Source of the DNA: Phlegmacium glaucopus
Lineage: Eukaryota > Basidiomycota > Agaricomycetes > Agaricales > Cortinariaceae
Direction: 5' to 3'
DNA: 49,079 bases
Assembly: GCA_015039465.1 (NCBI GenBank)
Contig: MU130674.1
Coordinates: 61,013 to 110,091 of the forward strand
Shown: positions 21,969-33,007 of the stretch, in pieces
How positions within the stretch are numbered: position 1 is the stretch's first letter
Layout of the letters: each line of letters begins with the position of its first letter
Notes under the pieces: generated by a model
Told to the model about the DNA's origin: nothing
The model's database searches: none
What the model saw: only the letters and a program-made list of their open reading frames with translations
Program-made: the position numbers and the translations under genes

Positions 21969-22466
21969 ATGAATAACCCTGTTCAAGAGCTACATAACCA
22001 TGCTGGTGAACCATCAGCAACCCTTGAGCACCCACCAAACATCCAAGAGTTTGATGCTGTCTCAATGCACACCATTGTTTCTAAGTCTCCGCTCCTCACA
22101 TCCCGACTCAAGGCCATGGAAAAGGAGAAGGGACCTCAGGCACCAGTTATCAATGTGGTATTACCTGCCAATTATGGCCTTCCTCCACCAGCGGCCATGC
22201 AGTTGCCTCCCCTCCTGCAAAAACCAACCGGATTGATACCTTCAACTCTCAGCAAAGGGCCAAGAATGGATATTGACACATTCTGTGTCGTCTACTTACT
22301 TCCAGACACCATTCTCCAGCATTTCTGCAATAATGCAATTACAGGCACCCATGTGTTTTCGCACATCACCAAAATTGATCTCGCTGGGATGGGATTCAAG
22401 ATTGGAGAGGTTATTGACCTCAAAGAGGCTGTTGAGATGTGGGAGTTATCAAAGGAAAGTTTCTGA
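21969..22466 (+). CDS. SAM-like accessory ORF beside the hAT gene (165 aa)
   Basis: This single-exon ORF starts 85 bp after the hAT stop in the same direction. The N-terminal half is Pro-rich and disordered (LPANYGLPPPAAMQLPPLL). The C-terminal 70 residues, MDIDTFCVVYLLPDTILQHF, TGTHVFSHITKIDL and IGEVIDLKEAVEMW, have the helical pattern of a SAM-like domain. I recognise similar ORFs only loosely from other Agaricomycete genomes. It may be a second protein of the hAT element or a captured host ORF. It has no stop or frameshift, unlike the transposase. Confidence 0.55.
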   Translation: MNNPVQELHNHAGEPSATLEHPPNIQEFDAVSMHTIVSKSPLLTSRLKAMEKEKGPQAPVINVVLPANYGLPPPAAMQLPPLLQKPTGLIPSTLSKGPRMDIDTFCVVYLLPDTILQHFCNNAITGTHVFSHITKIDLAGMGFKIGEVIDLKEAVEMWELSKESF

Positions 22467-22689
22467 GCATTTGTTTTCATAACCAACTGTCTGTGTTGTC
22501 CGTCGCTACATTACAACTGCTGTTGTGTCTCATATGTATTACTATTGCCATTGCCTGTCTACAAATACCCTCCATGTATAAAGTATCCTATTGCATCGTC
22601 ACCTGTAACAACTTTCATAACTTCCATCAATTCAAAAATCATGCCATTGCCTTCACAAGTAAGGTCTAGTCAGTGACAACGTAAGAATG

Positions 22690-23645
22690 CCTTGACCTTT
22701 GAGAATGCTTCCTCAATGGGATTCAAATCAGGTGAGTAAGGAGGTAAAAACTCAATCCTGATTCCTATCAAAGGGGTTAGTCTGAGACAGGACAATACTT
22801 GAGGGAACACCAGCCAAAGTGATCTGCAAGCTCAAGAATCTCTTTTCCATGATGGATCCTTGCATTGTCCATCACCAAGATGCTCAGATTTCCAGGAAAC
22901 AGTGAACAGAGTGGTATCTAGTATAATGCAGGATGTATTGTAGCAGCGCTAGCGGCAGTAAGCTGTGACATACCACAGTGAATTCAAGGTACTCAACAAA
23001 TAATGCTTGTGTCATAGATCCTTCAACAACAGTGCTTGCAACCATTCCATCAACAGACAACAAGCCTTCAGCAGAGAAACATCGGCCACAAATAAAGACA
23101 CCCTTCATAACTGCTCGTGTCCCTTTACAAGATCGCCCACGGGTCCTGAATGCTGTGCGCTCATCTTTTGAAACTTCATCAAGAAACCCAAGTTGTTGAG
23201 GGGAGTACTGGCCCATGTGAGCAATAAAGTCTGCCCGGAGGTCCTTGTTACGTTCTGAGGCAACCTTCTTGATCTTCTTTGCAGAGATTCTAGCTCGAAG
23301 AAGCTCCTGATGGACAGTAGTGAAGTGCACAGAAATGAAGCGGTTGGTCTGAAGCAAGTACTGAAGCTCGTCAAGGAACCAGTCTGGGCGGTGGCGGATG
23401 AGGCGCTTGAGGTATTCGACATCTGAGAAATGCAGGTTATGAGGATGGCTGCAAACACCATTTGTCTCCCTGACAACTTCTCCTGTAGCATTCCAGAGAG
23501 CAAGTACATGGGCAAAAGTTTGTGAGGAGATCCTGAGGATAGTCTAGAATTGCTGCCTTGGAGATGATATCATCTTCGTAGAGGCACATAGCAGTGATGT
23601 CGTTCAATATCTTCCGGTATGGCAATGTGCGGCAGAAGGTTATGC
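22690..23645 (-). pseudogene. Tc1/mariner-IS630-type DDE transposase
   Basis: On the minus strand the protein starts near PYRKILNDITAMCLYEDDI (23620) and continues FSDVEYLKRLIRHRPDWFLDE (near 23380), TTVHQELLRARISAKKIKK and LGFLDEVSKDERT (first Asp, near 23175). SVDGMVASTVVEGS follows, then, in another frame, [20 protein letters not shown] (second Asp, near 22860) and [11 protein letters not shown] in place of the usual NPIEEAF block near 22700. Two or more frame changes and TGA/TAA codons near 22780 show it is inactive. The family cuts and pastes at TA dinucleotides. Terminal repeats were not identified. Confidence 0.75.
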
Positions 23646-24645
23646 AGGATGGCTGGGATGAGGTAGACCCTAGATTAGGATCTATTTTGTTTTGTTTGTT
23701 CTCAAAGTCGCCCAGATCTGGGACCACCAACCTTTTTGCAAACAGCTGTAATTCACATTTGGCTGGCACATGTCTAACACCTTGCAAACAAGTAAAGACA
23801 AGAGAGAAAACTATGGTATGAACCATCTTATTGTGCTGACTAATCCAGCTGAGCTTGTGGGAATCAAGTCTTGGCACATACTGTATTGGGCTAACTGCTG
23901 CTAACTGGGAAGGGGTGGCAACTCCTGGGCTGTTCAGAAACAGAAGGGACACCAGTCAGTGTCCCAGGGTGCTAGGATGTACCTTGATTCTATCACAAAC
24001 CCTATATAACATACCTTATATATCAAAAAATCTGTTCAAAAAGTTGGCAAACAGAACCAGTTGTGGGAAAAAGTTCATAGATGTGTTTTTAGTCTAACAT
24101 ATTTTGCTATCCTGAGTTTGAATCTGCAATCAGAATGACCAAATTTCCAGCCAATCATGAGATATTAAATTTGTTGTGCTTGTTTGTCTGTGACTGTACC
24201 ATAATCATCCACTAAGTCTTCTCAGAAGGCTGTTTACTGTTCATACAGTTAGAGATAGCCAAGGCACAGATACATAGCTAGAGACATAGTTTTAGGTAGT
24301 CCAACATAGGGCATTGCCCCACAGGACTTTAAATGGGAAAATAACAGAAAGAACAAAAAAGGTGTTGGACTCTGGAGGACCCTTTCCATGAGGGGTCCAT
24401 CAGCAACCCATCAGCAACTTCACAGGTTACTTGTTTTGCTTTTCTGAGTTTTGAACTTGCCACTAGTCAAAAGCAGAAATGTTACCTACATAATCCTAAT
24501 ATTTTACTATACTGCTAATCTGAAAATACCTCACTTTTCTGAAATAGAGATGTGGCTTTTCTAACTTTTACTTTCAGGCTCTTTATTGTTTTTAATGCTT
24601 GCACAAGTAGACAACATCAAGGAAATCATTCTGTGTCATAGATAG
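23646..24645. other. CpG-poor stretch, no gene seen
   Basis: An open frame on the minus strand (23660-23952) precedes the Tc1 gene, but it has no recognisable motif and is not matched by splice sites. The rest shows no repeat I can place. Confidence 0.4.
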
Positions 24646-24960
24646 AGTACTTTACCTTTCCCCACACATTCCAAGGAATCCAAGCAGAATCCAAGCAGAA
24701 TGGTTGGAATTGGTTGGAATGAGTTTTCAGTGAGAACCCAGCCAAATTTGGCTCAGACTCAGAATGATTCTGACCAAATTCTGACCAGTCTGAGCAGATT
24801 CACTAGGATCCACTTGGATCCCAATCCTACTGGGGGCAATGCCTGTCACCTGGGACATCTGGCTTGGCTTGTGTCACACATATGTCACATTGCAGAAAGT
24901 GAGACACTGACCTCCTCCTCTGTACAACACTCCCAGAGGGGAGTTTGAGTGATGTATATC
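24646..24960 (+). repeat. Left end of a TIR element with gaatccaagc subterminal repeats
   Basis: GAGTACTTTACCTTTCCCCA matches the terminus of the 33831 and 18946 elements. It is followed by repeated gaatccaagca, ggttggaat and ctgaccaa words, as in the subterminal part of the 33831 element but with CpG lost (gaatccgagc becomes gaatccaagc). The matching right end was not found. A similar inward terminus, GGTCTTTACACTCCCCCACA, lies at 26699. Confidence 0.45.
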
Positions 24961-25038
24961 CATATAAATAGGATGTGAATCAGCTACAATAAATAAAATT
25001 TTGTGAATTTGTACTGTTATGTCCAGATGCATGTTTCC

Positions 25039-25317
25039 CCAGCCAAATTGATGGCTGAAACTTCTAAGGTATAGAACTCTTCAACAACTCATTTCTTGGA
25101 TTTGTTTTAGTGGGATAATATGTTATATTTTATATTCTGAACATTTTGTTAGGAGTACCACCCAATATCTCATACTTGGAGCATGAAATTAAAAATTCCA
25201 CTCCCAACAAAATGTTCAGAATCAAAAGTATAACATATTTTCCCACCAAAACAAACCCAATAAATGAGTTGTTGAAGAGTTCTATTCCTTAGAAACTTCA
25301 GCCATCAATTTGGCTGG
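25039..25317. repeat. 118 bp imperfect inverted repeat with 43 bp loop
   Basis: Arms 25039-25156 and 25200-25317 pair with a few mismatches. The outer ends are CCAGCCAAATTGATGGCTGA and its complement, the inner ends ACATTTTGTT-AGGAGT and ACTCCCAACAAAATGT. The right arm is the beginning of the tandem array that follows, so the left arm is an inverted monomer. Confidence 0.85.
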
Positions 25318-26340
25318 CATTGGCTTGATATCACTTGTTTTATTAAGCTCAACATGTAAAATCAAATGATTAGACTCCTGAGAGATGTTTAGGATACATT
25401 GTACAGCATTTATTATCACCAATATGAGATACAGAATCTAGTTTATGAAGTTTTCTATAGGTTGGAAGCTCAAACATCACACATTAGATGAAATTGGCTG
25501 AAGATCACTCAGTTGAGAGGGGTTGAAAGCAGAATAAAAAAATCTAACTCCTAAGAAATGCTGAGAATATATGGTAGAGTATATTTTGTGACTATGATAG
25601 GTTGCAGAACCCAGTTTCTGAAGAGTTCTATAAGCTGAAAGTCTTAAAAATTGCAATTTAGCAGGGATTTGGGTGGGTTTTGCTTAATTGTAGGGTTCTA
25701 AGTGTGAAATAAAATAATGAAATTGTTGAGGAATATTTTTGACACACCATAGATAATTTTTGGTACAGGAATAGCTACAAAGACCAGTTTATGAACAGTT
25801 CTATATGCTGGAAGTTTCAAATTTGAATTTGAATTGGCACTAGCTCACTCATTTTTAAGGGCTTGAGTGTAAAATAAAAAATTCTAACTCCTGAGAGATG
25901 TTTGTAATACATGGTACACTATTTTGTGTCAGTGATATGAGATACAGAAACCAGTTTTAGATGTGTTCTATAGGCTAGAAGTTGCCAACACTGGATTTTA
26001 GCAGGAATTTGGGTGAAAACTGATCATTTATAAGGGTGGGGGTGAAAGAAAAAAATATAATTGCTGATAAATATTAAAAATACATATTAGAACATTTCAC
26101 ATCACCAAGACAAGTTACATAAACCAGTTTCTGAAGTGTTAAGTTGCAAAAATGGCATTTTGGCAGGTATTTGGGTAGAAATTGTTTGTTTGTAAGGTCC
26201 TGAGTGTGCAATAAAATAAAATAACTGCTGAAAAATATTTAAAATATATAGTAGAGAATTTCACATCACCAAAACATGTTGCAGAAATGAATAATTGAAG
26301 TGTTATATTGCCTGGAAGTTTCAGTCCATCAGATAAAGAA
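25200..26340. repeat. Degenerate tandem array, about 170 bp period
   Basis: The anchor gagatacagAAxCCAGTTTxTGAAG-type segment, followed by a TTCTATAxGCTGGAAG-type segment, recurs near 25417, 25591, 25767, 25928, 26103 and 26269, with spacings of 161-176 bp. Each unit also holds a gagtgtgaaataaaat-like block. Identity between units looks like roughly 65-75 percent by eye. No CpG is present. Confidence 0.75.
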
Positions 26341-27457
26341 AGCAGCCACCTCAAAAAACCACTTAATTACCATTTTTATGATCAAAATTCATTCACTATA
26401 TATTCCTGTGATGCTATAATACATTTATCATACAAATAAATCATCCAGGATGATGCAGAACTCAGTGAGCAAGCTGTTTCACACTTTGTCACACATTTGG
26501 CAATGTGACACGATGTAACACTACCAAATCCATAATAGGCATTGCCCACCACCACTACTAGGATCCTATCAGATTCCACCTTGAAAAAAAAGTCATTCCT
26601 AGTGCATTCCTAGTGCATTCTGAGTCAATTCTGAATGCATCCTAAGTCAATTCTGAGTGCATTCCAAGCCAATTCTGAGTCAATTCCTAGTCCAAGGTCT
26701 TTACACTCCCCCACATAATTGAACACACTCCCCAAAGGAGAAATGAACAGATGATTGACACATCACCCAAAAGTGTCACAGATTAACATGGCTGTATCCT
26801 CTCCTAACTGAGAATGCACTACCACATGGAGAGAAAAAAAAATCCATCCCTAACTATTAACCCTAAGCCCTAAGCCTAACCTCTAACTCTAAATTTAACC
26901 CTAAATCATAGTATGCATCTTAATCTACTATGAAAAGATTCTGTCTCCTCAGAATTACCATTGTGTTGCTGTATTCAGAGTCAGAAAGGAAATTCAAAGT
27001 GGTGTGCAAAGTGGTGTTGGTACACTGTATGTTACAACTTCAAACAGTTCAGATAACTCTGACCATAAACAGTTGTATAAAGATCATTCATTTGTAAAGT
27101 GAGCTCTAAAGAATGCCAAGAGATTGTCTCAAGGTATTGTCTTTGAGAGTTTGAGAGAGATTGAGAGTATAAACAGGTGGTATTCTCAAGAACTAGCTAG
27201 AGAATACAAGTGAGTGAATACAGTACTTATATGAAAAGGATGAGTTGCATAAAAGTAATGAGTCATGGGTAAAGGTAGAAATGACTCATGCAATGAGTCA
27301 TGTGCATGTATGTGAGTCACATATGAAACAATGAAAAGGTGAGGGGAAAAGCATGTAAGTGGTAATGAAAAAAAGATGTAATGCATATGTAGGTGAAACA
27401 GCAACATGTTCAGTGGAGTTAAGAAAGAAAAAGAAAAAGAGTTTGTAACACTGTAGA
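26341..27457. other. CpG-free stretch with short repeats and telomere-like words
   Basis: Tandem ctgagtcaattc/attcctagtc words occur at 26590-26695 and a GGTCTTTACACTCCCCCACA terminus at 26699. A degenerate run of ccctaa/cctaa words occurs near 26845-26905. No gene was found. Confidence 0.5.
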
Positions 27458-27459
27458 TA

Positions 27460-28773
27460 AGGTAGATATCATCCATATCCTACCTGTTAGGGGATACCTT
27501 ATTGTATCCACCCCTAGGTACACTTAGCCTCACTGTTACTTTCACATTACTCTATGATCATATCACATGCCACGTTCCTCATCCTACCCTTTATGGACAT
27601 CCTCTTATTGTTGTAGTAGTTGACCCTTCACCGATGACATTGTGAGATGTCAGTTTCTATTTTTGTTGTATATCACACATGCCCTACCTTCTATTACATA
27701 CTAGCCATATATAGTCGTATTGCTTCACACACTCTGTATTATATAAGTGTAAGGTGGTTATTGAAGATAACCACCTTAGAATTCAACTTGATTCCCAGGT
27801 TCTTACTTCCTCTAACACTACCAATGTCATGTGAATTTGCATGACAGATCAAAATATGGAAGGAACACAGTCAATCAAGACAAGAAACATGCTTTTAAGA
27901 CATTAGAATACAAATTGGCCAAAAGCTCAACTGAAAATCCTAGATTATCATGTGAAACATGTGAAAACAAATTTTTGTAAAAAAATACATTGATCCTGTA
28001 GACTCATTTCCAAAACAAGATTGGCTGCACTATGGGAAACTCAAAACATAGCAGATTGCTTAGCATCCAAAATCTCAAGGTCACCACATTCTTTATAACC
28101 ACCCTGACTTTGTGAATGTTGACTCACTTCTTGAGGCTATTTGTTGTGCCTACAGATTCCAGGTGCTGTTTCTCCCAAAGTTCCACTGTGAGCTAAACTT
28201 TATTAAACAATGTTGGGGATGAGCAAGGAGTATTTATTGGACTTACCCCAAGTCATCTTGTGAAGACCATTTACAGGAAAAATACCATCACAGCACTGGA
28301 ATCTATTCCTTTGATGTGAAATTTTTTGAATTGGTCCCTATGATTTATGGATGCATATAGTCATGGGCTGAATGGCTGGCAGGCTGCATGGGGATCAAGA
28401 AAATATTGTGGGCATCAGGTCCTACCCAACAAAATCATGGAAGAACTTGGAAAGGAGGGAATTGTCTAAATATGCATACCTTCACCTATGAAATTTGAGA
28501 TGTTATTGCATGGCAACAATCAGATGAAATATGTAGTGCACCTTTGAGAGAAATAAGTTGCCACCAAGTGCTCCAATCCTCACAAATTTTTGACATCTCA
28601 TTATTAACTGGCATTACAACAGTTTGCAGAAAGCATATCTTTCATTTTCATTCTCAAAGTCTTGCAATGTAAATTCCACAGTTTTTCTGAGCTAAACCTT
28701 CCATATTTGGTGTCAAAAGGTCACAACATTATCACATCTCATGATATTGGTAGGATATGGATGACATCTACCT
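27460..28773 (+). mobile_element. Mariner-like element flanked by TA, internally deleted
   Basis: Inverted ends AGGTAGATATCATCCATATC (27460-) and GGATATGGATGACATCTACC (to 28772) are each flanked by TA, the target expected for Tc1/mariner elements. Inside, the plus strand at about 28085-28420 encodes NHPDFVNVDSLLEA, FLPKFHCELNFIKQCWG and MGIKKILWASG, with two stops. This resembles the C-terminal DDE block of Agaricomycete mariner-type transposases (LPKxHCELNFIExxWG). The N-terminal two thirds of the transposase is missing. A solo LTR is nested near the left end. Part of the right end plus its flank recurs inverted at 46435-46790. Confidence 0.7.
27485..27817. mobile_element. Solo LTR, family D (333 bp)
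   Basis: It begins TGTTAGGGGATACC, ends TTCCTCTAACA, and is flanked by the 5 bp direct repeat ctacc (27480-27484 and 27818-27822). Without it, the flanking sequence reads as the continuous end of the mariner-like element. Confidence 0.82.
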
Positions 28774-29553
28774 TAGTTATTATTGTAGTTACCCATCTCA
28801 TGAGCCTGCTAAGGGAAAACAAGATGTGTTGTTTGTGTTACGTTTAAAACAAGGGAGTCACGTTGGAGTTACTCCGGAATGGACAGAACAGAACTGGAAC
28901 AAGTAACGGAAAGGACATTGGCCTCAGTGTATGTGCTGTGCCGCCCAGCTCCTACAATGTCCTGATTTCGGAACCGGAAGAGAACGGAAAGTCAGAAGAC
29001 CTCAGTGACTTAGAGGACAAACAAGTGGAGGAAACAAAGTTGATATTCAAACTCAGGAAAAACATACAAGTTTCGAGTACTTAAATATAAAAGGAATAGC
29101 AACCAAAATATAGAATATAAATATAAGTGCTGCGTTCTGCTCCCAGAAAGGTCCTGCATTCTTGGGTGAATAATCCATGGCAGGTATGCTGACTGATGGT
29201 GGGAAGGATGATGACAAAGAATAGTGGTAGTGGTGAAGAAGTGGTAATGAGTTTGGAGTGACGTCAGAAGAGTCGGAATGATACGGAAAAGTCTCAGAGT
29301 TGGATATAGGTGGAGTAGAACCAGAGACAAGGGAGAGTACTGGAAAGGAGTATGGACTACCGGACACAACTCCAACAGAGTCAGACTGGAGTAACGTATA
29401 ACTGAATGTAACAGTACCTCCCTGTCAAGGCTGAGACCCTTGAGGCCATGTGATGGTCTGTGCGAGGTTGACACGGTATAAAGACCATCGGAGACTGGTG
29501 ATGACTCTTCACTTCGGTTAACTTCCCAAACCCCCATCCTCTAAACAAACATC

Positions 29554-30532
29554 ATGAACAACAACAACAACAACAATGCTGGCTCTTCCCAACAAGCAAA
29601 GTTGGAAGAGGCCCGGGCTTGAATACAGAGCAAGTGGGAGGCGGAGAAGTGAGCATGGGAGGTGGAGGAGAAGGATTTGATGGAGTTGGAGGCAGCAGCA
29701 GCGGGATGAGGAGAACCAGAGAGCGGAGGAGGAGAGGAAGAGAGTGGAAGCAGAGAAGAAGAGTAGAGAGGAGCAGCAGCAGAAACTGCTGGAGATGCAG
29801 CGGGCTAGAAAGGAAGTGGAGATAATCAACCTGGATGACGATGAGGTAGAAGAAGAGCCAGAGAACAATGGAACGGAGCCGGGGCCCAGTGTCCCAAAAA
29901 AAAGAAAACTAAATGACAAAGTAAGTGAATTCCGTAAACAAAAGAAAATGTAACGCTAAAGGAATCATAGGACCAAGTAACTCTGACCATGGAGGAAAAC
30001 CACCCGCCTTGCGCCCTATGTATGGGCGCAGGTACTATGTGCCACGGAAAGATGTGGAGGCCCAGGTGCTTTAGGTGCTACCAGCTGAAGAAGGGCTGTA
30101 GCATAGTTGGAGGGAAAAAGAGGATGGTGGCGGTGGAACTGCCACCATAAAGGGAAGGCAAAGGAGGTTCTAGAGTTGGAAATGGATGGAACGGGTAGGA
30201 TGGTGGATGCATTGGAGATGATAGGAGGGTGGTTGAAGAGGTTGGTGGAGACTCAGGAGGAGATAAAGTTGGTGATGGAGGTGTGGATGAGGAGGGAGCT
30301 CGAGAAGGAGAGACAGGAAGAAGAAAGGAGAAAAGAGGAGAGAAAATGGAAGGAGGTGATGAAAGCAGAGAAGGGAGTAGAAACAGAGATGCAAGAGGAG
30401 ATGGAGGATGAGGAGATGGAAAGGGATGACGGGGACAAGTTGGAGGTGGAAGGAGGGTTGGGAGCGGAGACGGAGAGGACAGAAGGAGCAGAGGAAGAAA
30501 GGATGGAAGAAGTGGAAAAAACAAAAGAGTAG
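29554..30532 (+). pseudogene. Antisense ORF of the chromovirus: Zn2Cys6 plus coiled-coil protein
   Basis: Read opposite to pol, from the ATG at 29554, the product begins with a poly-Asn run and AGSSQQAKLEEARA. A long Glu/Gln/Arg coiled coil follows (EEQQQKLLEMQRARKEVE), then an acidic patch (INLDDDEVEEEPE) and a basic nuclear-localisation-like PKKRKLN near 29900. Next is a six-cysteine cluster at 30010-30099 with spacing C-2-C-6-C-8-C-2-C-6-C, exactly the fungal Zn2Cys6 binuclear cluster pattern. A second charged coiled coil (LVETQEEIKLVMEVWMRREL) ends at 30532. TATAAAG at 29477 lies 77 bp upstream of the ATG. TGA codons after EEARA and near 29650, a frame change near 29720, and a frame change or stop near 29950 and 30150 show this copy is decayed. 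It ends 174 bp from the convergent pol stop. Its role is unknown; DNA binding or nuclear targeting is inferred from the cluster only. Confidence 0.7.
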
Positions 30533-30705
30533 ATAGAAAAATAGTTTGTATATAATTTTTTTGTTATTTCTTTTTGTTTTGTTTTTATAAAATTTTTGTT
30601 TTCTTGACTTTGTTTTGTGAAAGAGAAGAGTATGATAATGGAAAGGAATAGAACGGAAAAGACAAGGAAAGGAATGGAGAAACAAGGAAAGGAAAGGAAA
30701 AGAAA

Positions 30706-33007
30706 TCAAGAGAGCGGAAGAGGTCCAGGTTTAGTCGGATAGCTCTGGTGGAAATCAGCAACAAGTTTGGACACATGTCCTAATTTATTAGCTGGTAACC
30801 AGGAAGTTTCTTTGTCAGTACCTTCATAGCCAGACCACTTGACTAGGTACAGAAGTTTGCATATGTGCCGTCTGTTATCCCATTTAGAGTCCAGAATTTC
30901 GGAGACCTCAAATTCCTGCTCTCCATCAATGATGACCAGAGGAGGCAGAGGTTGAGTATGATCCGGAATAGTGTTTGGAACGGAGGATCTAGCATGGAAA
31001 CATGGAAGACAGGATGGATAGCATGCAAGTTGTCAGGAAGACAAAGGGTCCAGGACAAAGGACCTGCCTGAGCAATAATCTCATACGGACCAAGATACTT
31101 CTCAGAGAGTTTCTTTGAAGGTCTGGTTGTATGGAAGAATTGTGCTTTGACAAAGGCTCGATCTCCAACCTTGAAGTCCAGAGGAGGAATCCGACACTTG
31201 TCCGCGGAACATTGGTATTGTTCCTGGGAAGTAAGGATAGCGATTCAGAGGTTCCTCATGGAGTTTGTTAAGGTCCGTAACGTACTTGTGAGCATGGGAG
31301 GAGATGAGGTTGTACTCTGGATGGATAGTGATAGCTGGATTGTAACCTTTGTTGGTGAAGAATGGAGATACACTGGTAGTGGCACTTGGAGTATTGTTGT
31401 AGGAGAATTCCGCTAAGGGGAGAAGTGAACTCCAGTTGTCTTGCTGATAGTTGCAGTAGATGTGGATGTATTGTTCCAAGGTTTGGTTGACATGTTCCGT
31501 TTGTCTGTCACCTTCCAGGTGGTATCTGGAGGTGAAGTGCAACTTCATGTCGAGGGCTTTTCCGAGGGATCTGAATAAGTGAGATACAAACTCGGAACCG
31601 TGATTGGAAGTTACATGGGATGGAACACCGTGCTTGGAAAACACGTGGATGACAAATAGTTCAGCAAGTTGAGTGGAAGTGATGGTGTCGTATGTGGGGA
31701 TGAAAATGGATTGTTTCATGAAATGGTCTACTATGGACCAAGACCACAGTGAAACCTTCAGAGTCCAGAAGGTGTTCAATGAAATCCATGGAGATGGAGT
31801 CCCAAGGATGGGACGGAACAGGGAGTTGTCAGAGTAAGCCGTATGGTTTGTGACATTTGGCTTTGGACTGAGAACAAGTGGTGCAAGTCCTACAATAGTC
31901 AGTGACAAAAACACGAACACTGGGCCAAGTATAATCTCGACGGATAACCGCAAGAGTTCAATTGACACCAAAATGTCCGGAAACAGGATGGTCATGATAA
32001 TAATGAAGGACACGGAGCTGAAGATCTCCAGAATCTGGAACATAGGTCTGTTGATCAATCTGGATGAATCCAGAACAGTCCTTTGACCATCTAGCATACT
32101 TTGGATTGTCTAGATCCGATAAGTAGGACTGTGCAAGGGGATCTGTGGAAAGAGCGGAAAGGAGTGGTAGCTACCATCATTATCATATTTCCAGGGCAAT
32201 TGCCATGGACCTGTTGTGTTATTTGCCCAGGGTTTATGAAAGGCCAATCTTTCATTATTTCATTCCTTTCATTCCTTTCACAACCCTGGCTATTTCATAT
32301 CTTTCATAACCTTGTTTCATAACTCTCTGCATTCATTTATTCCATAACCTAACCTTAACTCATAACCTTCCTTGAAATAACTGATATTCCTTAACTCTAA
32401 CAAGACCCTAACCAGACCCTAACCAGACCCTAACCAGACCCTAACCTGAACCCTAAATGAACCCTAACTGAATTTCTCTGAGAGGCCATAATTTGAAGTT
32501 TATGTAGGGTATTACTCAATATAGAGCCATTTAATGGATGTGTACCTTTATTTGTTCCTAACTTATATCATTGATATATGGGATATTATGAAATAATGAG
32601 AGTGGAGGGTTATGAAAGAAATGAAAAGGAGAGGATTATGAAAGAAACAAAATAGAGGAGGTTATGAAAGAAATAAAAGAGCAGAGGGTTATGAAAGTAA
32701 TGAAATGAATGAAATAATGAAAGATTGGCCTTTCATAAACCCTGGGCAAATAACACAACAGGTCCGTGGCAATTGCCCTAGGAATATGATATTGTATGGT
32801 AGCTACTATTGTGGAAAGAATCCCCTTGTTGAGCTCTTTGACATCCATGGTAAAGATACCACGGAGTACAGTGGGAAGTAATGAAGTAGCTTGGAGAGAA
32901 GTGGAAAGTTGTTCAGAAGAAAAGATAGGTTTAAAATTGTGTGGATTGACTTCACCATAATCTTTCCCTCCCTCCTTTAGATAGAGGTCAGGACAATGAG
33001 TCAGCAT
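30706..33007 (-). pseudogene. Chromovirus Pol: RNase H end, integrase and chromodomain
   Basis: On the minus strand the order is DLYLKEGGKDYGEVNPHNFKP (near 32970, end of RNase H), KDCSGFIQIDQQTYVPDSG (near 32060), an H2-C2 finger, and SKHGVPSHVTSNHGSEFVS (near 31620, second catalytic Asp changed to Asn). DRQTEHVNQTLEQY follows near 31500 (third catalytic Glu). The barrel comes next, then a C-terminal chromodomain, ICKLLYLVKWSGYEGTDKET and SWLPANKLGH (30780-30860), and the stop at 30706. Several frame changes and the altered catalytic position make it inactive. Chromodomains steer integration toward modified histones in other Ty3 elements. The gene is interrupted by the MITE at 32167-32806. 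Confidence 0.85.
32167..32806. mobile_element. hAT-type MITE with long inverted repeats
   Basis: The element is 32175-32798, flanked by the 8 bp palindromic duplication gtagctac (32167-32174 and 32799-32806), the hAT target length. The inverted ends are about 110 bp (CATCATTATCATATTTCC..., then CTGTTGTGTTATTTGCCC). The centre holds repeats of the ggttatgaaagaaat type and four cctaaccagac words near 32403-32450. No ORF. It splits the chromovirus pol. Confidence 0.85.

Noticed and set aside
30078..30709. Minus-strand Pro/Ser/Leu-rich ORFs (30078-30524 and 30170-30709)
   Set aside because: They are shadows of the Glu/Arg-rich coiled coil read on the plus strand; low-complexity composition with no motif.
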